This document shows, piece by piece, positions 53,788 to 62,179 of a stretch of DNA of 64,000 nt (position 1 is its first letter; the number at the start of each line of letters is the position of its first letter). The stretch is from Dyadobacter soli. Lineage in GTDB: Bacteria > Bacteroidota > Bacteroidia > Cytophagales > Spirosomataceae. The position numbers and the translations under genes are program-made. Under the pieces are notes generated by a model, which made no database searches, was not told where the DNA came from, and saw only the letters and a list, made by a program, of their open reading frames with translations. The stretch is from contig NZ_FNAN01000005.1 of the NCBI RefSeq assembly GCF_900101885.1, positions 1-64,000 of the forward strand, written 5' to 3'.

Positions 53788-55014
53788 ATGCACAAAATCA
53801 TCCATAAAAAGCTCTTTGGCCTGAGCGCGGCTATGTGCCTGTCGCTTTCGCTGATGACCGATCCGGTGGCGGCACAGTCGAGCAGTCAGGGGAATGTGAG
53901 CATTGCAAGCGGCACGCAGGTGACCGTGTTCGGTGCGCACACCTTCCTGGCGGGAGGCACCGGCGCCCAGCCCGGGATCATCCAGACCGACCGCAGCGCC
54001 ACGCCCGGCGTCTTTGGTTTCGGCCCTACGGCTACCTACACGGGAGCCAACGACGCCAACCACGTCGACGGCTACGTGTCCAAGGCGGGTACAGCGGCAT
54101 TCGTTTTCCCGGTCGGTAATGGTACCAAGCTGCGTACGATCGGAATCTCGGCACCGGCCTCGGCCGGTGTGTACCGGGCGGCCTACTTTTCAGACCCCGC
54201 GCCAGTCACACGACCAGCTACCGTAAGTTCTCTGGAATATTGGGACCTGGAAGGAGCAGGGCCAGTTGACGTCACCCTTACCTGGGATGCCACCAGTGCC
54301 CTGAACACCCTGACCAATGGGCTCTTTTTCCAATTGATCGTTGTCGGATACAACACGACTAACAACACATGGGAATCGCTCGGCAGGGACGGAGGTACTA
54401 CCGGTTCATTGACAACCGGCAGCATTACCGCAACGGACGTAACGCCGGGTACCTATTCGTACATCACTTTCGGCGTGGACAAAGCGCTTCCGGTAACCCT
54501 GGTAGCATTCGACGCCCGCAAGGAAGGTTCTACAACCTCACTCGCCTGGGCTACTACCGCAGAAACCAACAGCGACCGCTTCGAGATCGAGCGCAGCGCG
54601 AATGGCAAGGCATGGAGCAAGATTGGTACCGTGGCATCTACCGGCGAAAGCAAGGTACTTGTTAACTACCAGTTCAGCGATGCAAGCCCTTTGAATGGCG
54701 AAAACCTGTACCGCCTGAGAATGGTGGATAAGGACAACACCTTCGGGTATAGCACCATCAAGAGTGTGACGTTCAATCAGCTGGCAAAACAGCTCGCTTA
54801 TCCGAACCCTGCGCGTGACATCGTGTACATTCAGGATGCGGATCATGTACGTAGCGTTTCGGTGATCGATATGAACGGTAAAACGGTGAAAGACTCCGGC
54901 ATCAGCGCCGCGGGTACGATCCGGGTCGACGGGCTGAATGCCGGTATGTACCTCGTGAAAGTTATCAATAAAGATGGGGGAGTGAAATCACAGAAGATCA
55001 TCATTTCAAGATAA
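53788..55014 (+). CDS. T9SS type A sorting domain protein
   Basis: 408 residues from the ATG at 53788; the frame opens earlier inside the S74 gene. The signal peptide ends DPVAAQ. A beta-rich body of about 200 residues begins SSQGNVSIASGTQVTVFGAHTF. Then comes PVTLVAFDARKEGSTTSLAWATTAETNSDRFEIERS, a module also present in the giant adhesin. The last 75 residues are a sorting domain (AYPNPARDIVYIQD...GMYLVKVINKDGG). It lies eight bases past the S74 gene, so the two are likely co-expressed surface proteins. It ends at a strong terminator. Confidence 0.88.
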   Translation: MHKIIHKKLFGLSAAMCLSLSLMTDPVAAQSSSQGNVSIASGTQVTVFGAHTFLAGGTGAQPGIIQTDRSATPGVFGFGPTATYTGANDANHVDGYVSKAGTAAFVFPVGNGTKLRTIGISAPASAGVYRAAYFSDPAPVTRPATVSSLEYWDLEGAGPVDVTLTWDATSALNTLTNGLFFQLIVVGYNTTNNTWESLGRDGGTTGSLTTGSITATDVTPGTYSYITFGVDKALPVTLVAFDARKEGSTTSLAWATTAETNSDRFEIERSANGKAWSKIGTVASTGESKVLVNYQFSDASPLNGENLYRLRMVDKDNTFGYSTIKSVTFNQLAKQLAYPNPARDIVYIQDADHVRSVSVIDMNGKTVKDSGISAAGTIRVDGLNAGMYLVKVINKDGGVKSQKIIISR

Positions 55015-55044
55015 TTACCTTCATGTGTTAGACCTCTTTAAGCA

Positions 55045-55080
55045 AATAGCGACCGGGAATTTCCCGGCCGCTATTTTTTT
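55045..55080 (+). terminator. Terminator between the T9SS protein and LanC genes
   Basis: AATAGC...GCTATT and CCGGGAATTTCCCGG form a long hairpin followed by seven Ts on the plus strand. On the minus strand ATTTGCTTAAAG follows, so it works mainly for the plus-strand gene. Confidence 0.85.
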
Positions 55081-55100
55081 GATATTAAAGAAGCAATATG

Positions 55101-56378
55101 TCAAAGTAACCAGATAAGGTCGTCGAAATTTACTTTTTCGGGATGCAGGGCTTTCACCAATGCGCTCCCGATACCGAGAATGCCTTCACAGAATGCGAGG
55201 TTTTTTTGCATGTTCCAGGCGTTTTCGGATGTTTTATAGCCTGCAAATCCGTCGGGATGGAGGTCGAAGCGCAGGATTTGCCGGTACCAGAAATGGGCGG
55301 CGTTTTCGAGCGTCTGATCGTAGGTAAGCTGCGCGGAGCGATCGAACAGCAATGCCAGTCCGGCTGCACCTGCGTGTATCCCTGCGTCCCGCATACAGCT
55401 CGCGCGCTCCCGCCGGGCTTTCGCATATTCCCTCAGCATTTCCAGGCCCTCGCGCGTCCACGCTGTATTCCCGAACGCGGCGCCCGTGCGCAGCAATGCG
55501 TAGGCGGTCTCCGCATTCACTTCGCGGGAAACTTCATAGGATACTTCCTGCATCACCGCGTAGCCGCTCCCATTCCGGAAAATGCCATTCCGGAAAATGC
55601 CATTCCGGGAATCGCCATTCGGGGCACTACTGTTGCCGGCAGTGCCCCTGAATGGCTTAGCTAGGTTTGTATGCTGATTATCTAAATAAATAATAGCCTC
55701 ATTTACGATCCCTTCGAGGAAATCGGCAGGGCAAAGGCCCATTTCGATTGCCCGCGCGAGGAACAGGAGTACCGCGGTGGTTTCGTTAGGGGAAAAAATG
55801 GCGGGTTTCGTATGGCTTCCATTCAGCCCGGATTTCCAGTAACACCCCTCGTCCGTGGGAATGGCATAGCGCACGATGCCCTGTACCAGCTCTTCGATCA
55901 CCGGTTGTGCGAATGCCCTGTTGTAATAGCTGCGCTGCAAAAAGTACAGACCATAACCGAGCGCACCGTGGCTGAAACCTCCCAAATTTCCCACGTACAG
56001 CTCCGAACGCATTTTTTTGAGCAGTACCGCGTCGATATCGCTCAGGAAGATGTTGGGATCGATGTCCAGCACGCTTACCTGGCAAAGGTATTGTGCCACG
56101 GCACCCAGCCCGGCAAAATCCTGGGGATAGGCTTTCAGCGGGTCGCTGTCCACCATGTCGCACGCACGGTCGAATGCGTCGCGCGCATCGTCGAGGTACT
56201 GCTTTTTCCCCGAATGTACCGCATACAAATAAGTGAAGACAGAAACGCCGAGGTATCCGCGGGTAAAACCGAAACTGCTCAGCTGCTTCTTGTGCGCACT
56301 TACCACTTCATAGATTTCATCGATCTTGGCCGCTGCGATCATCGCCGAAAGCCCCGATATTCCAGTTGATGTCGTCAT
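55101..56378 (-). CDS. LanC-like lanthionine cyclase protein with missing zinc motifs
   Basis: 425 residues with the LanC toroid pattern of Gly-containing helices: FTRGYLGVSVFTYLYA, GGFSHGALGYGLYFLQ, DAGIHAGAAGLALLF (331-345) and FCEGILGIGSALVKAL. Active LanC binds zinc with Cys in WCYG and Cys-His in CHG. Here the block aligning with CHG reads GIHAG, and no WCYG is found before it. Instead there is a run of NGIFR repeats (259-268) coded by 15-bp tandem DNA. So it is either a new zinc site, a non-catalytic LanC or a decaying gene. It is divergent from the LanB gene across 226 bases. Confidence 0.8.
   Translation of the reverse strand: MTTSTGISGLSAMIAAAKIDEIYEVVSAHKKQLSSFGFTRGYLGVSVFTYLYAVHSGKKQYLDDARDAFDRACDMVDSDPLKAYPQDFAGLGAVAQYLCQVSVLDIDPNIFLSDIDAVLLKKMRSELYVGNLGGFSHGALGYGLYFLQRSYYNRAFAQPVIEELVQGIVRYAIPTDEGCYWKSGLNGSHTKPAIFSPNETTAVLLFLARAIEMGLCPADFLEGIVNEAIIYLDNQHTNLAKPFRGTAGNSSAPNGDSRNGIFRNGIFRNGSGYAVMQEVSYEVSREVNAETAYALLRTGAAFGNTAWTREGLEMLREYAKARRERASCMRDAGIHAGAAGLALLFDRSAQLTYDQTLENAAHFWYRQILRFDLHPDGFAGYKTSENAWNMQKNLAFCEGILGIGSALVKALHPEKVNFDDLIWLL
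55571..55620 (-). repeat. 15-bp tandem repeat inside the LanC-like gene
   Basis: Two identical units CATTCCGGAAAATGC (55571-55585, 55586-55600), a third with changes, CATTCCGGGAATCGC, and the start of a fourth. They encode repeated NGIFR in frame. The reading frame is kept whatever the copy number. Confidence 0.85.
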
Positions 56379-56604
56379 GGTACCCGTTGGTTTTTATACG
56401 CAAATGTGTATAGCTATGGTGACCTCCGGGTAACTTTTTAGACCAACCATGTATCTAATTCGACGAACTGAGGCAACGCAGGTGCGAATGAGCAGCCGGT
56501 GCGAGCCCGGCTTGGTCGATGAAAGCCCGATGTTCGCATAAATAGTTTGGTTTCAGTTAGTTCTGATGATTAGCTTCAATCTGATCTTGTAAACCTTCCT
56601 ATAT

Positions 56605-59600
56605 ATGTCTGTATTATCCCAAGGATTCTTCGTGCTGAGACGTCCCCGGCTATCATTGGACGTACTCCATTCATTCCACGCGCAAACCGCCAACCGGCCT
56701 GAACGGTTCGAACAGGAACTGATCCGCATTTTCTCGCAACCCGCCATGTTGGAAGCGCTTTACGTAGCCTCGCCCGAGCTGTATGGTTCGTTTACGGGAC
56801 TCATCGAGGGCAGGGTGAAGACGGGGGTGGATAAGTTGCTGAAAACGTTGTATAAATACCTCGTCAGGATGACCTCCCGGAGTACGCCGTACGGCCTTTT
56901 TGCCGGATGCGCCGCGGGCGAGGTAGGGCCGGAAACCCGCATTGCATTCGACGCCAACGCGCCGTTCCGCAAGCATGTGCGGCTGGATATGAACTACGTA
57001 GCCGAGCTGGCGGAAGGGCTGCTGGAAAAAAGTGCCATTCGCAGCCAGGTGAAGTTTTTTCCCAATACAAGCCTCTACCAGATCGGCGATACCTATCGCT
57101 ACGTCGAGAGCTCGCTGAATAACAAAAAGCGGTTGTACATACTGGCGTCTGTGGACCGTAATGCCTACCTCGACCAGGTTATCACCACGGCCCGCCACGG
57201 CGCGACGATCGGTGAACTGGCGCATTGCATTGAATCCGAAGAGGTCGGCCGGGAGGAAGCGGAGCAGTTTGTGGATGCGATCGTGCGCGCACAAATCCTG
57301 GTCTCCGAACTCGCGGCCACAGTGACGGGTGAGGAGTTCTTTTTCACTATTTTGGACCAATTGAAAGGAATTGCGGGCGTAGAGGAAGATTTAAATCAAT
57401 TAAGAAAAATAGCCGGTCTCCTCCAAAGCGAGGCCGAGGGAGTAGCGCAATACAGGGAAGTGGAAAAGGTTTTGGCGGAGCATTTTGTTACCACAGGCAG
57501 CAAAGACCTGGTACAAACCGACCTCTTTTTCCAGACCCGTTCGTGCACCCTGGGCGAGAATGCGGTTTCGGTTTTGGCCAAAGAGTACCAAAGTCTGGCA
57601 TGCCTCGGCTACCGGAACCCGCTGCCGGAGATGGAGCTGTTTAAAAAGCGGTTTCTCGCCAGGTACGAACAGCGCGAAATGCCGCTGCTGGAAGTGCTGG
57701 ATTGTGAAACAGGCATTGGTTATGGCGATGCCATGGCAGGCAGGGCGGATAACCTGCCGTTGCTGAACGAAATGCAGTGGCCGGAAGCTCCCAAAAGCGC
57801 AGCAAACGACGTTTCCCCGTTGGCGGAGCTCCGCGACGCGCTATACCAGCAATCGTCCGCGGGAAATGGTATGCATGTTTCCCTGACGGAGAATATTTTG
57901 AATGCGTTTCGCAAAGGCATCGATGATCCCGGGCAAACGCCGGATAGCTTTTACCTGTTCGGCAACCTCATTGCCGGTTCACAGGAGGCTATCGATGGCG
58001 GGAATTTCAAATTTGCATTCAAGGCGATGGGAGGGCCGTCAGGGCTGAAACTGCTCGGACGGTTCTGTCACGGCAGTCCGCAGCTGGCCGAATGGGTGAA
58101 AAATGCCGTCGCGGAGGAGGAACGGCTGGCGGAGGACGCTGTTTTCGCGGAGGTTGCGCACTTACCCGAGGCACGCGTAGGTAACGTGCTCATGCGCCCG
58201 CATTTGCGTACGTATGAAATTCCGTACCTGGCCGGTTCGTCGATGCCGCATGAAAACCAGCTGTTGCCTGAGGACCTGATGGTATCCGTATCAGCTTCCG
58301 GAGAAGTGATCCTGAGGTCGAAACGGCTAAACAAACGGGTATTTCCCCGCCTTACCAATGCGCATAACTTCGCCGACGGGCTGCCGGTGTACCGGTTTCT
58401 CTGCGAGCTTACCTACCAGCATGACTACCGCTACCTGGGCTGGGATTGGGGCCATCTGGCTTCGAAAACATTCCTGCCGCGGGTCGAGTACAAGCATTGG
58501 ATACTCAGTCGGGCAACGTGGAATATCGATAAAAAAATGCTGAGTACGCTTCTGGGAAAGGAATGCATTACCCCGGAAGACTGGCGCGTGGTGAGGAGTG
58601 CTTACAACATCCCGCGTTTCGTGCAGCTCCGGCAGGGCGACAGCGAGTTGCTGATCGACGTAGATTCCGATTTTGCGGTGGAAGTAGTTTGTGACGCGCT
58701 CAAAAAATTTGAGCAGGTGACTTTAACGGAATTTCCTGAACACGAAGAAAACGGATTGCTGGGAAAGCCGGGTGAATGCTATTTGAATGAGGTTTTACTG
58801 CCTTTTTTGCATAAAAAGGAGGTGATAGGGTCTGGTCAAATTGCAGATACAGAACGGGTTATGGCGTCTGGTGTGAAACGTGATTTTATGACAGGCAGTG
58901 AATGGCTGTATGTTAAAATTTACGCGGGTACCCGCACCGCCGATCGCCTGCTGACCTCGGTGATCAAGCCTTTCGCCGACCGCCTCGTGGCCGAAGGAAC
59001 CGTCGAGAAATGGTTTTTTATTCGTTACACCGATCCGGACAATCACATTCGGCTCCGTTTTTACCACCGCACCGACAAGTCCTTCTGGCAGAGGGTACTG
59101 GCGGAACTGCACGCGCTTATGGAGCCACTTCTGGATAACGGCACCGTGCATAAAATGCAGCTTGATACCTACAAACGCGAATTGGAACGCTATGGACAGC
59201 AAGCATTTGAAGCGGTTGAAACCATTTTCTTCGCGGATAGCGTCGCGACAACGGGGCTGCTGGATATGCTTTCCGGCGATGAAGGGGAGCATTTTCGCTG
59301 GCTGGCCGGTTTGCGGGGCGTCGATATGCTGCTGAGCGACCTGGGTTTTAATTTGGAAGACAAAAAAGCTTTCGCAGGGCGGTTACAGGAAGGTTTTTTC
59401 AGGGAATTCCGGGGAAATGCGGACCTGACTGTCCAGCTCAACAACAAGTACCGCCAACATTCGGAGGAGATATGGAGCTTTCTCGACCCCGGTAACGACC
59501 TGCTGAATGGCATCGAAGAGGTGGTCGCGTTGTTCGAAGAGCGGTCGTCCTGCATCCGGGCGTCCCTCGCGGTGATCCCCCCGCATAACGACACTTCGCT

Positions 59601-59763
59601 GCACCATTTTGCAGGTAGCCTGGTGCATATGTTCCTGAACCGGCTTTTTGTTTCCCAACAGCGTGAACATGAGTTAGTTGTATACCATTATTTGAAAAAA
59701 TATTACGAGTCTAAGTTGGCAAGAAGGGAAAAAGTGTCACATTTGATGTTTGTTAATGCCTAG
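56605..59763 (+). CDS. Full-length LanB lantibiotic dehydratase
   Basis: 1052 residues. The N-terminal glutamylation domain (about 1-700) starts FFVLRRPRLSLDVLHSF and has the typical MTSRSTPYGLFAGCAAG block (near 92). Then come the elimination part and the SpaB_C domain from about 763 (WLYVKIYAGTRTADRLL, FFIRYTDPDNHIRLRFY). Class I dehydratases use glutamyl-tRNA to turn Ser and Thr of a precursor peptide into dehydro residues. The protein is one chain, unlike the split LanB of some Bacteroidota and the thiopeptide enzymes. It starts the plus-strand run LanB-LytTR-LytS-precursor. Confidence 0.93.
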   Translation: MSVLSQGFFVLRRPRLSLDVLHSFHAQTANRPERFEQELIRIFSQPAMLEALYVASPELYGSFTGLIEGRVKTGVDKLLKTLYKYLVRMTSRSTPYGLFAGCAAGEVGPETRIAFDANAPFRKHVRLDMNYVAELAEGLLEKSAIRSQVKFFPNTSLYQIGDTYRYVESSLNNKKRLYILASVDRNAYLDQVITTARHGATIGELAHCIESEEVGREEAEQFVDAIVRAQILVSELAATVTGEEFFFTILDQLKGIAGVEEDLNQLRKIAGLLQSEAEGVAQYREVEKVLAEHFVTTGSKDLVQTDLFFQTRSCTLGENAVSVLAKEYQSLACLGYRNPLPEMELFKKRFLARYEQREMPLLEVLDCETGIGYGDAMAGRADNLPLLNEMQWPEAPKSAANDVSPLAELRDALYQQSSAGNGMHVSLTENILNAFRKGIDDPGQTPDSFYLFGNLIAGSQEAIDGGNFKFAFKAMGGPSGLKLLGRFCHGSPQLAEWVKNAVAEEERLAEDAVFAEVAHLPEARVGNVLMRPHLRTYEIPYLAGSSMPHENQLLPEDLMVSVSASGEVILRSKRLNKRVFPRLTNAHNFADGLPVYRFLCELTYQHDYRYLGWDWGHLASKTFLPRVEYKHWILSRATWNIDKKMLSTLLGKECITPEDWRVVRSAYNIPRFVQLRQGDSELLIDVDSDFAVEVVCDALKKFEQVTLTEFPEHEENGLLGKPGECYLNEVLLPFLHKKEVIGSGQIADTERVMASGVKRDFMTGSEWLYVKIYAGTRTADRLLTSVIKPFADRLVAEGTVEKWFFIRYTDPDNHIRLRFYHRTDKSFWQRVLAELHALMEPLLDNGTVHKMQLDTYKRELERYGQQAFEAVETIFFADSVATTGLLDMLSGDEGEHFRWLAGLRGVDMLLSDLGFNLEDKKAFAGRLQEGFFREFRGNADLTVQLNNKYRQHSEEIWSFLDPGNDLLNGIEEVVALFEERSSCIRASLAVIPPHNDTSLHHFAGSLVHMFLNRLFVSQQREHELVVYHYLKKYYESKLARREKVSHLMFVNA

Positions 59764-59822
59764 CAGAATTTGCTTTGCATTGATAGTAAGATCATAAGTC
59801 ACTACCCGGACGCGGTTTAAGT

Positions 59823-60614
59823 ATGACAGGGAAAATTAGTTGCCTCATTGTGGATGATGAGGAACCGGCTCATGAAGTCCTTAAATTTCTGATTGCAAAA
59901 CTCACTTGGTTGACGTACGCAGGAAGCTGTTACAATGCATTGGAGGCGCTGGAAATGATCCCGGAAGTGAAGCCGGATATTATTTTTCTGGATGTAAATA
60001 TGCCTGAGCTGTCGGGGCTGGATCTGCTGAATATCGTTCACGCGCCCGATTCACACGTGATCATGACCACTGCCTATCCCGAGTACGCGGTCGATGGTTT
60101 CACTTTCGACGTCACCTCTTTCTTGCTGAAACCCATCGGTTTCGACCGTTTTTTGAAGGCCGTTACCAAAGTGCGAAGGCTGCTGAGCGACCGCCCGTCT
60201 CATGAAAGAGGCCAATCGGATGCTAACGAAAACGCACCTGTCGATCGTCAGCACCCGCCGGTACAGCTCCCCGAGCAACGTACCGATTCCGGCCCGGAGG
60301 AGTACATGTGGATTCGCGCCGACCGCAAAATGTATTGCGTGTGGTTTAAGGATATTCTCTTTGTTGAAGGACTCAAAGATTACGTGAAAGTGTATTATTC
60401 CGACGGCGTGCTCGTGACGCTCGCCTCCATGGCCGCCATGACCACCCGCCTGCCTTCCCCGACATTCGTCCGGACGCACCGTTCGTACATCGTCAACCGC
60501 AACATGATCAAGGTCATCGAAGGGAACATGGTAACGATGCTGAACGGGATGAAGGTGTCGATAGCCGTTTCTCCAACACGGGACGAAGTTCTTCGGCAAT
60601 TGACAGAAAAGTAA
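59823..60614 (+). CDS. LytTR family response regulator
   Basis: 263 residues. The receiver is complete: DDEE near 11-14, phosphoacceptor Asp in IIFLDVNMPELSG and Lys in FLLKPIGFDR. A variable linker of about 40 residues leads to the LytTR DNA-binding domain: WIRADRKMYCVWFKDILFVEGLKDYVKVYY, then FVRTHRSYIVNRNMI. It begins 59 bases after LanB and 12 before the kinase gene, which is its partner. Together they probably control the peptide genes. Confidence 0.93.
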   Translation: MTGKISCLIVDDEEPAHEVLKFLIAKLTWLTYAGSCYNALEALEMIPEVKPDIIFLDVNMPELSGLDLLNIVHAPDSHVIMTTAYPEYAVDGFTFDVTSFLLKPIGFDRFLKAVTKVRRLLSDRPSHERGQSDANENAPVDRQHPPVQLPEQRTDSGPEEYMWIRADRKMYCVWFKDILFVEGLKDYVKVYYSDGVLVTLASMAAMTTRLPSPTFVRTHRSYIVNRNMIKVIEGNMVTMLNGMKVSIAVSPTRDEVLRQLTEK

Positions 60615-60626
60615 CGCGCACGCTGA

Positions 60627-61763
60627 ATGAATAAAAATATCGCCAAGAGGGGTTCGCTCATTGAAAGACTGCTGTTTCCCCGAACGCAGGGTTTAAGAAT
60701 TTCGTATCACGTCCTTTTCTGGGTACTTTTTATATTGCTGCATTACTCTTATGCGTTGCCGACAATCTTGCGAAAAAATGCTGACCCAACCGTTAGTATA
60801 GCTAGTTTTGGCTATTTCATGAAGGTAATTCCGGAATATTATCTCTGTGTCGGACTTTTTTATCTGCTTCGCGATTATGTAAAAGGCTTCTTCCTTTTTT
60901 TGCTTCTACTCCTTTTTGCGCTTCTTGTAAATCACCTGTTTTCGGTCATGTTATATGCTAGCGTGGACTATTTTTTCGGTCTGGAAAACATGACGGAGAG
61001 GTATAGGATGTATGCCAGCATGTATCTCGTGCCCTTTAATTTTCGCGATCCCGCTGCATGGCTTGTGTTTGGTAACGACATTTCAGACATACAGTTCTTC
61101 GTGTTGCCAGCCTCTTTGAAAACGGTTAAGTATGCAGCTAACGAGCGCATTAAGCGGCAAAAAGCCCAGGATGATGCCATTAATATGGAGTTGAAGGCAT
61201 TGAAATCCCAGATCAATCCGCATTTCGTTTTTAACGTGCTGAATGCGGCGTATGCCAAGGTACTGCCGGTCTCGGAAGACGCAGCAGAGTACTTACAGAA
61301 GATCTCCGAAATCTTGCGGTTTTCGCTGTACGAGATGAACGACGAGTTCATTAAGCTCGAAAGCGAGATCGCTTATATGAAACTTTATATTGAACTGGAA
61401 TCGATACGAAGCAATCGACGCTGCAATATCAATGTAGAGCAGCACGGAGAAATAAGGGAGACGCATCATGTCCCTACCGTATCGCTCATCACATTGGTTG
61501 AAAATGCATTCAAGCATGGAGTCCATTCGACCAGGCACGATTCGTTTGTTGATATTCAAATCACTATTTCAGGTGGGATATTGAATTTTTGCATTAACAA
61601 CAGCAAGCCATCGCAACCACTACGAAGCAAGCCGGGAAGCAGTGGCATTGGGTTGGTAAACCTGGAAAGACGACTGGCAATTTACTATGCTGGAAGGTAC
61701 AAATTTGAAAAGTCGGAAACGGAAACTGAATTTAGCGTAACCGTTCAAATTCCAGTTGAATAG
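60627..61763 (+). CDS. LytS/YehU-type sensor histidine kinase
   Basis: 378 residues. Four hydrophobic spans lie in the first 175 residues (VLFWVLFILLHYSY, FFLFLLLLLFALLVNHLF and others). The His_kinase domain follows with ALKSQINPHFVFNVLNAAYAKV, the H-box near residue 198. The HATPase has LVENAFKHGV and SSGIGLVNLERRL. This type usually pairs with LytTR regulators, as here, 12 bases after that gene. It has no periplasmic domain, so it likely senses a membrane-embedded peptide or a change of state of the membrane. Lanthipeptide sensing is an inference. Confidence 0.92.
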   Translation: MNKNIAKRGSLIERLLFPRTQGLRISYHVLFWVLFILLHYSYALPTILRKNADPTVSIASFGYFMKVIPEYYLCVGLFYLLRDYVKGFFLFLLLLLFALLVNHLFSVMLYASVDYFFGLENMTERYRMYASMYLVPFNFRDPAAWLVFGNDISDIQFFVLPASLKTVKYAANERIKRQKAQDDAINMELKALKSQINPHFVFNVLNAAYAKVLPVSEDAAEYLQKISEILRFSLYEMNDEFIKLESEIAYMKLYIELESIRSNRRCNINVEQHGEIRETHHVPTVSLITLVENAFKHGVHSTRHDSFVDIQITISGGILNFCINNSKPSQPLRSKPGSSGIGLVNLERRLAIYYAGRYKFEKSETETEFSVTVQIPVE

Positions 61764-61885
61764 CTTACGCGAAGCTATCCGCACTTTGGTCGAATGCTTG
61801 GTTATGTTGGTATAAAAAGTTGAAATAGAACGTTTCTGTCGGTTTACTTCGGGGTATAAATCACCCATAAACAATAACCAACCCG

Positions 61886-62038
61886 ATGAAAACGCAAGCA
61901 AAATCCCAATCAAAACTTCAACTGATCAAGTTAACAGTAGCGCGACTTAACGGCGTTTCCAAAGCCCGTGGTAACAAGGATTTTATACAACTAGATACCA
62001 CTCACAGCACAATCGCCTGCCGAACAATTTTGATCTGA
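61886..62038 (+). CDS. Probable class I lanthipeptide precursor
   Basis: 50 residues from ATG to TGA. The leader starts MKTQAKSQSKLQLIKLTVARLNG. The spacing LxLxKxTVAxLN matches the leader motif of Bacteroidota class I lanthipeptides (KLxLKKxTIAxLN), used for LanB binding. The end, LDTTHSTIACRTILI, has four Thr, one Ser and only one Cys (C45). So dehydration sites are many, but at most one thioether ring can form. There is no double-glycine cut site. The gene lies 122 bases after the kinase of the LanB operon and before a terminator at 62064. Its own promoter may be TTG...TACTTCGG, spaced 20 bases. It was missed because it is short. Confidence 0.78.
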   Translation: MKTQAKSQSKLQLIKLTVARLNGVSKARGNKDFIQLDTTHSTIACRTILI

Positions 62039-62063
62039 CACGCTAGCCATCCAATTCAACACC

Positions 62064-62102
62064 CAACTGCCGGGACTTCCACTTTGGAGCTTCCGGCAGT
62101 TG
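62064..62102 (+). terminator. Terminator after the lanthipeptide precursor
   Basis: Ten-base perfect stem CAACTGCCGG / CCGGCAGTTG with a 19-base loop, then TGCGTTT. It begins 25 bases after the precursor stop. Confidence 0.75.
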
Positions 62103-62179
62103 TGCGTTTGGGCCATTCGAAATCACTTTGGCACGTATCTTTATTCTAAAATGTACTGTACATCATTCCCCGGATATCC

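Noticed and set aside
56447..56539. 30-codon frame between LanC and LanB as a second precursor
   Set aside because: It lacks the leader motif and has a single Cys in a poor context; the divergent promoter region explains the sequence.
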